Origin: Cryptocoryne crispatula var. balansae
Taxonomy: Eukaryota; Streptophyta; Magnoliopsida; Alismatales; Araceae
DNA: 64,000 nucleotides
Direction: 5' to 3'
NCBI GenBank assembly: GCA_036172225.1
Contig: CM069935.1
Coordinates: 28,617,297 to 28,681,296, forward strand
The notes under the pieces are model-generated. The model did no database searches. It saw only the letters and a program-made list of their open reading frames with translations, and had not been told where the DNA came from. The stretch's first letter is position 1. Every line of letters begins with the position of its first letter. Both the position numbers and the translations under genes were made by a program. Of this stretch, positions 33,153 to 46,800 are shown piece by piece.

Positions 33153-35084
33153 CACGACCTAGTCACACTAAGGGTTTCGGTGTGGGAGCAAAAGAGGAGT
33201 CATTGTGTCGGTCTATAGGATGAGATCTACATCGACAGATGATCATCTTTTTAGGAAGCAGAGTACCTTGTAGAGGAACATTAAATAAGCAATAAAAGAG
33301 GTGAAGGCAATGAGAACAACCGTAAAGAGAGCAGTGAGTCACATTATAAAGTGGTTTTTATATGTGTATATAAATCTTAATATGTATGTACGTATATTTC
33401 ATTTAATTAACATTATTTATAATTAATAGATTTTTTACCTCAGTGTAGGCATCTCAGCATATGCAACCACCAGCCCCTACTTCCAGACTATGTTTGATGT
33501 TATTGCTGAGGCTGAATCGGGAATGTAAGTGCCTACTAGCAGGCATATCTATGTTGGCAAGTTAGATGAGGAAGTTCAGGAGTTGAAACAATGAATAGAA
33601 GGTTTCAAGTTGATTTGGAAGGAGAGGGGCAGCATAATTATGTGTGATAGGTGGACAAACATCTCCAAGAGGAATATGATCAACTTCTTGGTGTATTGTT
33701 CAGAGGGTACCACTCTTTTAAAGTCGGTTGATGCTTTGGGTCAAATCAAGAATGCTGACTATATTTTTTTTCATTGATGAATACTGTAGTAGAGGATATT
33801 AAGGAAGACAATGTGGTTCGATTCGTGACTAACGATGAACTCTCCTACAAGGCGGCAGGGAAAAAATTGATGGAGAAAGTCATCATCTCTTTTGGGTACC
33901 ATGCACAGTGCACTCTATTGACCTCATGTTAAAGGATATATGCAGGGAGACTACAGTTTCTACACTTGTCAGGTAGGCGCATGTTATTACTTATTTCATT
34001 TATTTAGATCCCCATTTGTATCACATCACGAGGGAGTACATTACAGGACACAATCTTGTGAGGCTAGGCCCTACTAGGTTTTTGCCACGAACTTCATTGC
34101 ATTAGAGAGTTTGCAGTAGCATAAACATGCATTAGTTAAGTTCACCTAGTCCGAGGAGTATTATCAGTATATGGTGGACAACCTGCATAATAAGGAGGAT
34201 CAGTTAAAGATTCTTGTCAAGGCTGAACAGCAAATCACAGATAAGAGATGTTGTGAGAGGATTGTCTATTATTTGGCAGTCATTGAGCCAATGGTAGTTG
34301 TCTTGTGGTTTGTTGATTTAAATGACAAGAACTAAATGAACACTTTGTATGATGCAATAGACCATGCGAATTTGAAATTCAAAGAGAAGAACCCTAGAGA
34401 GTACAAAAATGGTGGAAGATCATTAATGATAGATGGGATAAGACATTACATTATGATGTACATGCTGTAGGTCAATGAATATCTTTGTGTTTATTTACTT
34501 TTTACTTAGTCAATATTTAATTTTTTGATAATGAAATATGCTTGAATGTTTGCAGGATATTTTTTGAATCCTTGCATCCAATATGAAGGATAGGTGTCTA
34601 ACGATAATGAGGTGTTGCAAGATACTTTTTTGGTTATTCAGCGTCTGCATCAATCCCAGCAAGATTGGATAGAAACTTAGTTAGAAGTAAGTGAAAGTTA
34701 TATTAATAATCGGGAGTCAAGAAATAATTAGAAACACTAATCATTTTGTATTTATCAATTTTCAGATGTAGCGTTATAAGAGGGTTGGAGTATACTCAGA
34801 TGCTGATTTGAGATATTCTTGTGACAAAGTTTCTCTTGATATGTTTATTTAAGATCATGTTTTTATTACCTTATTTTAAATCTCCATTACCTGTTTAGAG
34901 AGGTCTGATTGTTCTCTATATTGCTGTAGTTGAGTGGTGGGTTCAGGTCAATGTCAAGAGTGGATGGAATCCACTAACTGTTGTTGCTATCAGGATATTG
35001 AGCCAAAATAGTTATTCTTCTCATTGTGAGAGGAACTGAAATACATTCAACTTGATACACACAAAACATAGGAACATGCTGACA

Positions 35085-35310
35085 TCTGATAGGCTGGAGA
35101 AGCTTGTATTTTACCATTATATCATGAGGTTGCACATAAAGAATATCAAAGATTGGCAAAATATCTTAGAGGAGAGATTTGTACGATTAACAGGCTAATA
35201 TCTAATAGGTTAGAGAAGTTTGTATTTTGTCATTATAATATAAGTGGTGCGCATAAAGAACATCAAAGACCAGTAAAAGATCTTAAAGGAAAGATTTGCA
35301 TGGTTTGCAG
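35085..35310 (+). repeat. 116-base tandem duplication in the hAT dimerisation region
   Basis: tctgataggctggagaag at 35085 recurs as tctaataggttagagaag at 35201, with similar downstream text (aaagaa-atcaaaga). The 116-base period is not a multiple of three, so the duplication shifts the frame. Confidence 0.75.
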
Positions 35311-38300
35311 GTGGACCATATGAGCAAAGATAGAGAACACAAACACCACCTCAGGAAGTTGACATGGACGAAATATTTCAGGAGGAGCACTCACTTGCTT
35401 CTTGGATAGAGGAGAGGGCAGCTTGGGATCATCAAGTTGAGTTTGATCCTGAGAACCGTGCATGGGCAAAAGGAGAATTAGATGACATTGAAGTTGATGA
35501 TGTTCCACCTACGTCTTAGGCAACTCCATTTTCTATCCTAGCAGCCGTACTATAGCCGCCAGCCTTAGCCTAGCTCCAGCCCCAACCCCAATTACGCAAC
35601 CCATTCACAGTCCAGAGAGGACAAAAACGAAAGTGACATCAAGAAAAATGAGACATTTTGCATAATTGTAAAAAATTATGGGTTATGGGTCATCACATAA
35701 TATTACGAAAGAAGTAAAAAGAAGAAAGTTGGATATCAGGCGATGTCTTGTGAGTCCAGATGATAGGGTACAGGCACTTTCACATTCTTCAGGTGATGAT
35801 GACGAGGAGTGCATACCAACCACCCAGTCAGGAGGAGAAGGAAAAGATATACGTGGAGCAAATGCAGGTGCAGCAGCTCTAGTTTCAACAACCCTATTTC
35901 TTTGATGAGCAGCCACCGCATCATTATACAGAGTCAGATTCTCCAGTATATGATGAACTCCAGCAGTTGTGGATTCTATCTACATAGCCCACTTATGTGC
36001 CACAGTCCGATGCCTATGATTTTAGTGACATGGCGGATGCATTCTTTTCATATGTATATGTGCCCTCATTGACATGAAGACAAGGAACAACTCAGTTGTG
36101 GCAAGAGCAAGAGAAAGAGGATGAACCCCGATATCATATATATTGGTGAACATGAGTCATGAGATGTATAATTATTAGCATCTTATCATGTTATTATGTT
36201 ACATGTTATCATGTTATTAGCATATTATCATGTTATAATTATTAACATCTTATCATGTATACATAACATTTTAAGCATGTTAAATGTTATATTTCTTTTT
36301 TTTAATTTAGTGAATTTCCTATTTTCTGAAAAAATTTCTGATTATTTAAATTTTTTCTGAAGAAAAAAATAAAAAAACGATTCCGGATCGGCCGGAATTG
36401 GTTTTCTTTCCTAGGAATCGGCCGATTCTGGCTGATCCGATTTGAATCGGATTGGATCGGTAGTGACCAATTCTGATTCTAGAATCATTGGTTCGGACTG
36501 TCCCCTTCATATGCAGGTCGCTGTTGATTAGGCTTCTGTGCAATTTCTGTGCTCCAAGCATTCCATGGACTGTCTCCAAGTTCTGGTTCTGACTTCTTGG
36601 TCTGGGCAGGTAGGTGTTGGACTAGGCCATTTGCAGGTTGGATAATAGCTTGGCCTGGGGGACATAGGGTCTGAGATAAGGATGACAGGCTCTGGATATG
36701 TAGGATTTTTTTTTATGCTTTGGTTGTGGTATATATATGCAAACATCCGGATTAACTTTCATACTCAAGGAGTAACCTGCTTCGGGATTTACCACTCTGA
36801 TCTTACTTGGGCAGGGCAGTGAGGTGTTCGGATGGGGTATGTGAAATGTCTGTATGGCTGGGATCTAATGGGTTTCTCATGTTTTATCCATGAGGCTATA
36901 TAACCTGTAATACTCGTGCTAAAAGAAGGATGTTAAGAACCAAGATTGGCTGTCTGTTGGCCCGAGTATTCTCATGAGCCTTGTATGGTTTGATTGATGA
37001 TCACCTGGCTGGGAAATTGGTACATTAGGAGCTACATGAGGAGCATGTCTGAAGGCTATACTGAGGGCTGTCTCGGTGAATTCTTTGAGGTGGAAATATG
37101 AATCCTTGGACGGAGGAATAATATAAGTGATGGCACATGTCTATGGGATGCCCCTACGCCTTTGGAAAATTATTTGAATTGGGGACTAGACACGCCCTAT
37201 GCCGTTGGATAAGTCTTAAGTATTAAATTCTTATGTATTAATTATCCAAAGGCGTAGGGCATGTCTAGGGCACCTTAGAACCTATATTCAATTAAATATT
37301 TAATTATTTTCCATTAGGGGACTGTTCTCACCTTATCTCCTTGCGCAGTTTTTTTTTTCTTGCAGGAAGGATGGCTTTGGATGGTCTTCCTCTCCTCCTT
37401 CCTTGGATCTTCCTTTCACCGAGTCTTCGATGTAGATGTGCTGCAGGTAGACAGTCCGGATGACTCCCGCTTCTCCTCGGAGTTTTACCCTATCATAGTG
37501 AAAAAATGGGACAGTCAGGTTTAATCTATCCTACTTGGTATCCCACCTTGTTCTTGTCATTCCACCAAATTCCAGTCTATCCCAGATCATCTAGAACATG
37601 TACTTTAGATTTATTGTTTTATTGTGACACAACCAAGGATGGAAATATCGAAATTGAAATTGGTGGGCACCGATTTAATCTGAATCGGATCAAATTGGTC
37701 AGAATCAGCCAATTCTTTGAGAGGAAAAGTGATCAGAATCGGTCCAATTTGGTCCTTTTTTTATTTTTGTTGTAAAAAACAAGAAAAAGTCACTTAAAAG
37801 CTCAAAAAATAGGAGGGGCTCTAAAAAATTTTAAAAATAGAATCTAACATAGTTTCATGCTGGGCTTACAAATTTACAATAGACTTTAAGATAAGTAACC
37901 AAATAGATATACTTTAATGGCAATGATCATTTCATTAAACTACTGTAACAACATACAAATGAAAATTGACATACAATAAAATGGTTTACTTTTCTTTCAC
38001 CACCATCTATGACTTTCACCTTCATCCTTATTATCTGTATTCTCCAAGATGCTCCATGAGATCTTTCGGCACATATGCATATGAAAATAACAAATAAGTC
38101 ATCTAAGAGAAATCGTAGATATTGTCCTGAGGTCCTGAAGATGTAGCTGAAATATAATGGTGGAAGTCCTGAGGGGATTATGGATAATTTGTTACAATGT
38201 ATTGATCAAAGAACTCATAATTCCAATGGCTTCTTCCACTTGAATGATGTTTTAGCTTCACATCATTTGCCTTGCCCTGCTGTCACGTGCACTACTATAA

Positions 38301-38539
38301 GATCATCATCCTCCACCGTCACCTTCACTTGAACACCCTATATTTTGTTGTTGGGTTAGGGAGAATGAACTTTTCCTCATTGTCATCTGAGGAAGGTGCC
38401 TAGGTATTGTCAGTTGGACCCACAAGTCCTCACTTGATTTTCAACTTTTTTTTGGTTGTTTCCTCTGCTTGTGATGAAGAATTCTCAAGGTCTATGCCAT
38501 GCTAATAATTTTTTTTCAATTATGAGAAGCATCCTATAT

Positions 38540-40975
38540 AGGTTGTAGTGGGGACACTGGACTTTGGCCTCGGTTTAATCAAGTATATGGTCGACGCATG
38601 AGAAATTTGGGTTCCATTTGGCTTGGAGATAATTACCTTTATTTTGTTTAGTCAGAATATTTTTTTTAGATTTTTCTAAGGTGCTTACATAATTTTTAGG
38701 CATTTTAGACATTTCTTACGTATTTTCCCATTTTGTTTGCTGTTTTACTGAATTTCCTTGTAAATTGGAGGGCCGGATCCTATTTAAAGGACCGAACCCC
38801 TCCCATTGGATGGCATGATATACGTTGAATTGAAATCCCCGTTGAATTCACTTTCCGGTTTTGCCCTTGAGTCTTCTGCAGGTCATCTTAAACCCGCGGG
38901 GGTTTTCTCTCTATCTCATTCGGCGAGCGGCTGTCCGCGCCCTCGAGCTCCTCCGGTGGCGAACCCTAGCGCGGTTGTTCCTCCTCCTGATCTCCTTCCT
39001 CCGATGGAGAAAGTGGAGAGCGCCTTTGGAGAGTTCGATTCCCCCCTCTCGGATCTACCGGTTTGTCTTGATCTCCACCTCCGTTGGATCATTCTTCAAA
39101 TCTCTACGGAAGTTTCTACCTCCTCTACGCCTTGAGGATAGCTCGTCCTCCTCTTTCTCTTCTCCCTCTCGAAGATAGCTCGTCTTCTTCTTCTCCTTCT
39201 TCTGGATCTGGTTCTGGCAAGCTTTTCTTCTCTCGTCTAGTCCTCTTCCTTCTACTGGTACTGCTGTGCGGAGCTTCAGGCTGACATTACTGGTAGCCGA
39301 GCTTCTACTTCCACTGGTTGTAGATCCTGCGATGTTGCCTCTTGTTGGCTGATGCTACTGGTTATCCGTCTGCGGATGTTGACGATTTCTTCTTCTCCGA
39401 GGCTATTGGACGATGACGATGGGATCCTCTTCTTAAAGATTGGTTAGATCTCTTGATCCCTTAACTATGCGTATTGACAGAGTGTGGCTACTTCTTTAAG
39501 TTCGTCCTCCTTCATCTCTCTGGTTCGGAGGGGATGTTTTCGAACAGATACTGCTTGATCTTTGGATCAAAACGGAAGTCGTTGGTATTCCGTCGGATCT
39601 GAGTTAGCTGTGCATAGCTACTTTCGATCTTGAGATAGTGGCTATACTGTTGTTAAGAAATTGTGGCCTGTTCCTGTTCCAACGTTGTTCTCCATTCCGT
39701 GATTGCATCGACTTCTGAGTGTTTCAGTGTTTCGTCTGATCTTAGTTTTTATTTCGAGCAAGTGAATGGATCGAAGATGTCCAAGTCGACTGTCTGACTG
39801 CTGTGGGTTTTCAGTCCTGACGAGAACAAATACTTCCTTCTAGTTCTCGACTGCATCTCTTCGAGCTGCTTAAATGCAACTTTGATTTATTGACTCTTCC
39901 CGGTTTGAGGTACTGGTCCTTCTCCAGTCCGAGAACAGAGTTCTTCCGGAACTGGATTTTATTGCTGCATTAAACTTTGTCAATTTACGGGAGGCGCGAC
40001 TGGTCCTTGTTCCCGTCTGAATCCAGCATTTCTATTATCTTGCTGGTTTTTGCTGAGTCATTGTGGCCGAATACTGTTGATAATTTTGGTATATGGTGAT
40101 CGTTGAGACTGGTCCACCTCCAGTCACGTTTTAATCAACTTTTGGTTCCTTGTGATTTCTGATTCAGAACACGGTTGATTCCAGTTAAACAATGTCAGTG
40201 GTTAAAATAGTTTCAGAGTGTTATTTCAGTTTCTGACAACAGTTAGTAGCTAGAGTGAATGGCGGATAAATGTGAGTCCACCTACATTTTCAAAACGGAA
40301 GATGATGAAGACCATTATTAGATTGGCACCTTGGTCGCTCCTAAACAGTTGCCGGTGTTTAGTCATAGTTGAAGGCTAATTGAAAATGCCGAAAATGGTC
40401 ATCTGATTCCAGGCTGTGATGATTAATTTCTGAGCCTATTTTCCGGGCTGCTAATCATTGCTGGAGTTCGATATTGTTGCTGTAAAGACCAAGCAGGTGC
40501 AGATTTTCGGTTTTCTGTTAACTTGAAGATATGGTATTCCTCTGAGCAAGATTTGTAGACCTTTTACCACCTTGTGAGGTGTGGGTCAGCATTTGTTTTG
40601 TACTTAATTGATTAAATCATTGTTATTCAAAGAGGAATACCTATCTCTCAGCAGAAGACTGTCTTCCCCACACTCCGGTGTGGAGGTACTTTCTGTTTCC
40701 CTCTTCCTTGCATGGTTTTAATTCTATTTTTCTATTATCTAAATCGTGATGCCATGCCTGGTGCGGTTTAGGTCATAGCTATTATCTTAATTGTTGTTGG
40801 TCAATAGCGAGCACATTTGAGTGGACATAAATCCAGATAACTAAAATCTGTGGCGTTAGTTGTTAGAACCGATTTTCGAAATCTTTCAAGATTTTCAAAA
40901 CTGGCGTTTCTCCCTCATTCCTCTTCCTCTTTTCTGATTCAATAAAAGAGAAAGCAACTTAAGTGGAATATTTCT
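38540..40975 (+). mobile_element. Unclassified LTR-like insertion in hAT relic 2
   Basis: It differs in base composition from the hAT text on both sides. It has a TATA-like box, cctatttaaagg (38779-38790), about 30 bases before a pyrimidine- and GC-richer leader. One possible start is tgtagtggggac near 38547. I found no convincing TG...CA edges with a target duplication, so a solo LTR is possible but unproven. The frames at 38806-39284 are low-complexity Ser/Leu/Pro text and are not called. Confidence 0.35.
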
Positions 40976-41079
40976 TAATTAGATCACTCTAAAATTGAAA
41001 GACCTAGAACTAATTGTGGGAATCAGAATTTTTATTTGTGGGTTAATAGCCTCCATTTTATGTTCTCCAATTCTGTTCC

Positions 41080-42634
41080 CCATCAGGTTGCCATAGTCTT
41101 TGTCTTCATCTTGGTGAGAGTTGGCCGTGAGGCTAGGGTTGGGGTTGAAATTGGGATTGAAGCTGGGACTAGAGCTAGAGTAGATAGGACTTTCTGCCAC
41201 ATATCTTCATCTTCAGGTTGAATGTCATCTAATTCTCTTTCAACCCAAGTATGATCATCATGTTCAAACTCTGAAAGTGCTCTCCCCCTCTTCTCCTTCA
41301 CCCACGCAACAAGTGGGTGCTCCTCCTAAAATAGATAGTCCACATCAACATCAAAAGTAGGTGGTTCTTGTGCTTCTACCTCAGCCCTTTATTCATATGA
41401 ACTACCTACAAATTATGTGTATCTCTATTCTGTTATTTTCTGGCGGTTTTTGATATTCTTTATCCTTAGCTGCATCTGCATGTTGTACTGGTAGAACACT
41501 AATTTTTTCAATCTGTCAGTTGTTAGTCTATTTCTTCTCTTATTGTGAATAAGGTTAAATGTACTTTAGTTCCTCTTACACTAAGAGAAATTTGTGCTCT
41601 AACTGAGAATGTGAATTGCAATTGATGCAAGTGGATTATTGCCACTTCTGATGTTGAGTTGCACCCGCCACTCAGCCACAAAAAACAACATTAGAACATA
41701 ATGATATTATTGGTCAAATAAGTTAAGGCAAATATCATAAAATACACAAGAAGTTTGTTTTAATTTCAACATACTAAGAGAAACTTTGTTAAATGAATAT
41801 TTTATATCTGAATCTGAGTATACTATAGTTCTCATCTTAAAAGATTGCATCTGAAAATTGAGTCGTTAAATTATTAAACTATTAGTGGTCCAATGTAAAA
41901 ACATTAGTAAGAAACAACTTTCTCACTTACCTCTAACTCAACTTCACATCTATTTTGTTGAGTTCCTAAAAGGCTCTATATTACACTTAAAAGTACCCTT
42001 CAACACTTCTTGATCATTACATACTTGTGATTGCATCTAGGGGTTTAAGAAATATTCCGCATTCATTACATGACACAAAAACATACATTTATGTCCATGG
42101 CATTGTAGAGGTATCCTATCTAGTTCCTTTCATCTAAATCCACTAATTTTAACACTGTTACAAGTGGCTCTATGATAGACAAGTAATAAACAATCCTCTC
42201 AAAAATATTTGTCTATAATCAAACACTCCATCTATGCAAAGATCTTTAATTGATCCATCATGTTGTGTAAATCAACCATATACATAATATAATGTTACAC
42301 GTCTGTGTCGATGTAAACTCTCCAGAGCAATGAACTGTGTTGTAAATTTTGTCAGCCCATACTTGATCAGATCGTGCCTCTCTGTATAATGCCTCATTAT
42401 GTGGAGCAAATATAGATGGGAATAAATAAATAAGGTGATAAGTTGTGTCTGGTTGATAAGTGTATAAATTGATGCCTTCTTGCCTATATCCTCCAGTATG
42501 AGATCAATAGAGTATGTTACATATGAAACATAGAAGAGATGTGACCTTTTGTTTATCAATTGTCTCCCCACAGTCTTATACAAGGGTTTGTTATATGCCA
42601 CGAAGAGGACAATGTTCTCGTCCCCAATCTTCAC
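41080..42634 (-). pseudogene. hAT transposase remnants (relic 2)
   Basis: 42634-42272 reads a diverged DUF659-type catalytic segment with YSIDLILEDIGKKASI, matching the S/C-x-DLMLEDI motif of this hAT group. 41340-41080 reads the acidic C-terminal tail (EEHPLVAWVKEKRG, then ELDDIQPEDED), which aligns with the tail of relic 1 (EEHSLASWIEERAA, ELDDIEVDD). Intervening sequence is too decayed to read. Confidence 0.65.
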
Positions 42635-44474
42635 ATAGCATCATCCATAAGTGAAAAAAAATGTAATGTACATTCTTTATATGACTTGAAGCATCAATAG
42701 ACTTTAAAAATGTTGTGCCTTCTAAACAATACACTAGAGGGTTAAATCATAGACCTTTTTGTTATGCCAGTTACCCATTGTATATTACTGCGCACCTTCT
42801 ATCTTTTCAAACTTAAAGTCATCTGTCTAAGCATTAGGCTCTTCTACTGGTTGGAACTTTTAATCCTAGCCCCCCTATTACATCAATCATGGTCTGGAAA
42901 TAGACTTGTGATGATATATGTTGTAATGCTTGCATTAAGTTAAGATGATCATTAATTTGTTATTGGCTCATTAATGAAATATAAAATACACATGTTTGAA
43001 CTTTTTGACCGAAGATTATTACTTGCATGTAAAAATCACTTTCATATATAATTGACTGCTCACTTTGTTATGAAAGTGGTTGCCTTAAATCCTTTAAAAG
43101 TTTGTCTTATTATCCTCTGTGAGTTGTTTTGTCGTCTAAACATGTGAGGATTCTCAGTGGGTCGCATCAAAGCAAATCGACAAAATGTACCTTGTCTCTC
43201 TCTACCTCTCACGTCCTTACTGAGTATGGGTCGGGTGGACTATGACCAATAGTATACCGACACTCCTACTCCAAAACCACTTGCTCCCCTTCTTTCTTCT
43301 TTTTTCTTTTGTGATTGTTTGTTAGAATGAAATACTCTTCTCAAGTCTTCATCTTCATCAGACTAGAATGATGTCTCAACCTCCTTAAACTCATCATTTC
43401 CCCTTGCCTTTTTGGACAAACCTCATCTTTTCTTCCCATAAACTTCTTATGCACCTCCTCTTTTTGTTCAACATGAATCCCCTTTGTGATGTTTTTCTAG
43501 TAAAGTACACCCTCATGGCTTCACTGCTCTCTTTGGGTACCTTGTCACAATTTTTTTTGCATTTTCACTTACCCCTCCTATGTATTACTTTAAGTGGAAT
43601 ATTCTTCTTTTTATTTGTTTTTCACACTACCTACATTGTATTCTCTTCTTGTAAAAATTGACCATATGGTTGTGTTTTTACCCAATATCTCGGAAAGTAG
43701 GTGCACCAATTTCTTTACGCTCGGCCACCCTTGGCTCTTTGGTTACAATAAATAAGAAATCAAAACCGTTAAAAATATTTTCAACCTTACCGATTAAATA
43801 AGGAACCTGGAACAGGGGGTCTGAACTAAACAGCCCCTTAACGGGGCTGTTCAGCCCTTATAGGCACCTAAGGGGTTACTGTTAGGGCCGGATACCGGGG
43901 TTGTTCGGCTGGTGACTGTCAGGGCCAGGAGAGGCTGCTGAAATCGAAATTGACCTGGTGACTTTCATGTCGATTAAGGGATCAAGGAGAGGAGAGTTGG
44001 CATTGCCACCTTGGTCATTGTTTCTGGTCAATCAAGTGATAAGGGAGATGAGTTGGAATTGCCACCTCCTACAGTCGGAATCGCCTGAAATTGAGATTTT
44101 GGAGGGTATCACTTGAAAATCATTGGAGGACAGAGGAATTGAAACCAAATTGCCACCGGATCGTTGGAACTGCCTTCGGGATTTGCCTGGATCACCAGTG
44201 CCATAGTTGCTTCGGGTGGTAGGGGAAGGGGAGGAGCAATACTAGCCCGATTTCACCCTTAAACCAGTGATATTGGACCCAATATTGTTAACAGTCCAGG
44301 ACATAAGTTGTCCTGGGGAATCGGTTGAATCGACCAATTCAGCCCTAATTCTACCAATTCCACCGGGAGTCATGTCTGGATGGGTCTTCGAGGCCAAAAT
44401 TGAATCGACATCGGCCGATCTGATTCAAGAATCAACTAATTCTGATTCAATTCAACTGATTTAGTAATCCATGG

Positions 44475-45810
44475 GCACATCACATTTAGATGGGAGTATT
44501 TGCATTTTACAATAAGGATTTTTTTGGGTGGGGGGTGTTCCATTTTTTAAATACCAACTTAAGTCTAGAATGTACTAAACATTGTCCATTTTGACGCGAG
44601 ATGTTGGTCTTCCAATAGTTTTTGTTATGTATCTTTCTTATATTTTCATATATATTTAAAAAGGTGGAGTGCCAAACTTGACTGGAGTACCGAGACACCC
44701 TTTCACGATAGAGAAGTGAGATAAGAATTATGATGGTTTGACTATAGTTGCAAGGGGAAAAATGCTGAAATGGAGATGAATTTCACATGAAATGAATTTG
44801 GAAAACAGAAACCATACATTTTTGAAACTTCAGGTAAGCACACCCAAAGACACCTGGAAATGCTCTTAGAATGTCCCTAGAAGCACAATTTTTACAAGGA
44901 ATTCACATCAAAAAATTTGTTTCTTCACACATTTCTACATTAATGCAGTCTATTAAATAATTCAATTAACATATTTCATTACATTAAAAAAAACGTAAAA
45001 GTGGCATACATAGTAGATATCTAAATGTGATTAAATTTCACTTTATGTCAAGTTTCTCACTTTTAACTAATTTTAGAGCCTTCTTTCTCAGTTTTGCCTC
45101 GTGCTTCTTTCCCGCTTTCTTTTCTTACCTAGGTAGCTATGGGATCGATCAGAGTCACAAATGTGGCATCGGTATTTGCAGCACGTGGTTCACTTTCAAG
45201 TCACCAAGGCATGATTTTTTATTAGCCTAAGGAACTTTTTTTGGAGCAACTAGCCACAAACACTTTCTCATCAAAAACTCCATCGAGTCCCTTGATCTTG
45301 ACATGGCTACTGCTTTTTAAAGCTCTATCACTATAGACATTTCATGTTCTATCTATTGAAGATATCAATATCAAAAAACTAATATTGCTGTAGTTTTAAT
45401 AGTTATCCAACCTGGCAAATGTACGAAGAGTGGCTAGAAAGGAGGCTAGTGAAAAGAATTGGAAATTTCCAGTCATATTATCCCATAAACAATCCAGAAA
45501 AAATGCTCCAGTTAGTCTTCTTCCATCAATTCTCTTTTTCTTCCTTATTCTTCTCTCAATCAATATAGTAAATGTTTAGGACCCATCCAGGTTCCACTTA
45601 GGTAGTCTCCTAAGCATTCCCCAAAACACGTTGCACAATTGGGGTGTAAGGAAACCTGTCCCCTCCCCACATCCAAAATTCAAGAAACTCCATTAGATGT
45701 CTGTTTGCTCTAATTTTAGCCCTTGTTTAATTGAATGTTTCAGGTAATGATATCAGTGCTTGGTATTTAATTCGTCGTATACTTTAAAGAGGAAAAAAAA
45801 ATCAGCTTCT
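44475..45810. other. Unannotated stretch
   Basis: AT-rich; no ORF with protein-like composition, repeat end or RNA gene is visible. Confidence 0.3.
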
Positions 45811-46295
45811 GCCTGTTCCCAACTACCTGACGATGATGCTATGGGATACTTCATCATTGTAATGACTGTGGTGCACATATGCATGGTGCATTCACTCATA
45901 TGAATTAGTACATCTTCATCCCCTTTCATCATAAAATTGATCAATGAAAGGGAAAATTGAATAATTATTTTCTCATGAAGTGTACGATTAAATTCAAATA
46001 AGTGATGAAGAGCAGAAGCAAAAGCAACATTTATTACAGAAAAAAAAGAACATATTACAAGTTAAGCAAAGAATGTGTTGGTTATTTTTGTGAATTTTTA
46101 TGTTAGAACAGCAACTTTAGAAGAGAAGTCTGATTCATTCCATGGTAACATAGATGAATGTGTGTCATTCCATGGTAACATAGATGAATGTGTGTGTGTG
46201 TGTATTGACAGGAAACCTTTTTGTTTGCTAGAGCTAATAATGAATAGAAACAACAGCACAGCAGAGTACATTAAGACAACCTTAGCACAGAGAAA
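45811..46295 (-). repeat. Inverted partial copy of the SEC15 3' flank
   Basis: Read on the minus strand, it follows 27690-28280 in order: a -gctctagcaaacaaaaag- block, ttcatctatgttacc, tgctgttctaacataaa, acattctttgct, aatgttgcttttgcttct, acttcatgagaaaataatt, ttcatatgagtgaatgca and gtcaggtagttgggaaca. Differences are scattered. No SEC15 coding sequence continues beyond it, so only the 3' flank is present. A 34-base tandem duplication (46135-46195) sits inside this copy. Confidence 0.7.
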
Positions 46296-46790
46296 AAGGA
46301 TGAATCACAGAGATAAATAAGCTTTTGCCTTGTTGGCACTTTAAAATTTCAAAATAAAAAATCAAAGAAAAAGGAAAAGAGGTGTTCTTGCGCCAAATCG
46401 AACAAAGGACTAGTGTACTTGGCATGTAAAGTGATTTGGATTATTTTCACACTTTATTTTTCTTTTATAATGGTCATTTGATTCTTGACAATTGATCAAT
46501 TTGAGACATTCGTTATCCAGATGAATGCTGAATTGGGATGGCTTTGGATGCAGAGACCTATTTCCCAATGGTGTGGCCAGATCTCTCTCTCCAGGTGTAT
46601 TTATTCTTTGTAACTTTGTTTTTATCTTTGACTAAACGCAGCCTTCTTGGACAGCATTCAGAAGAAAATCACGGCTATACTATTTTTTTTCCTTTTTGTT
46701 GTTGCCCTACGTTTCGTCTTACCTTCCATGTTTCTATCTTGATATAACTTGTTCCTGCTCCTTGTAACATTTTTATTTTACAATCTTCAT

Positions 46791-46800
46791 GGACGCTGTC
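46791..46800. repeat. Target-site duplication (left) of SINE
   Basis: ggacgctgtc, identical to 46962-46971. Confidence 0.9.

Larger units (their letters stand above)
32600..36150 (+). pseudogene. hAT transposase (BED finger, DUF659, dimerisation domain), many stops
   Basis: A BED-type zinc finger is at 32660-32770 (WDHG, C-x2-C with an intervening stop, then LKQHIA). The catalytic region 33620-33930 has CDRWTNIS, FLVYCSEGTTLLKSVDA and VTNDELSYKAAGKKLMEK, typical of the DUF659 hAT group. The C-terminal dimerisation block (34930-35150) has ILSQNSYSSHCERN and RLEKLVFYHYIMRL. An acidic tail continues to about 36100. More than ten stops and frameshifts interrupt it. It would cut and rejoin DNA at the element ends if intact. 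Confidence 0.75.
31941..36500 (+). mobile_element. hAT-type DNA transposon relic 1
   Basis: The ends are marked by dense gatcggatt/aatcggatc subterminal repeats (31960-32320 and 36370-36490). Outermost text ttggaaccattg on the left and the reverse complement of caatggttcgg-like text on the right form a weak inverted terminal repeat. A transposase relic lies between. No convincing 8-base target duplication was seen. The element lies inside the second LTR-family copy, so it is younger than that LTR. Confidence 0.7.
28288..37600 (-). mobile_element. Second copy of the long LTR family, split by a hAT element
   Basis: It starts with tgtaacctcaaaatt (an LTR end on the minus strand), followed by the gacctctcccc block (28533), gatttgatttggg (28712), tgataggcattagg (29991 and 30050), a GC-rich block (30480-31020) and a tandem repeat (31690-31860). 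The order partly matches 16147-19250 and the mirrored 60800-64000 copy. The hAT element at 31941-36500 interrupts it, and 36501-37600 looks like its continuation. No target-site duplication was found, so it may be a partial LTR. Frames in the GC-rich block are not convincing genes. Confidence 0.5.
37633..44474 (-). mobile_element. hAT-type DNA transposon relic 2 with internal insertion
   Basis: The left end (ccaaggatgg at 37633) and the reverse complement of the right end (ccatggatta at 44474) resemble each other. Both edges carry aatcggatc/gaatcagcc-type subterminal repeats. Minus-strand transposase pieces inside (42634-42272 and 41340-41080) resemble those of relic 1. A GC-richer insertion occupies about 38540-40975. 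Confidence 0.6.

Noticed and set aside
28288..44787. A 16.5 kb full-length element bounded by catga duplications
   Set aside because: A matching catga after ttca occurs at 44787, but the sequence beyond it does not continue the SEC15 flank as the inverted copy predicts.
46538..46605. Possible first exon (MALDAETYFPMVW) with a gt donor
   Set aside because: It is short, has no promoter or downstream exon I can find, and a stop lies just upstream; not enough to call.
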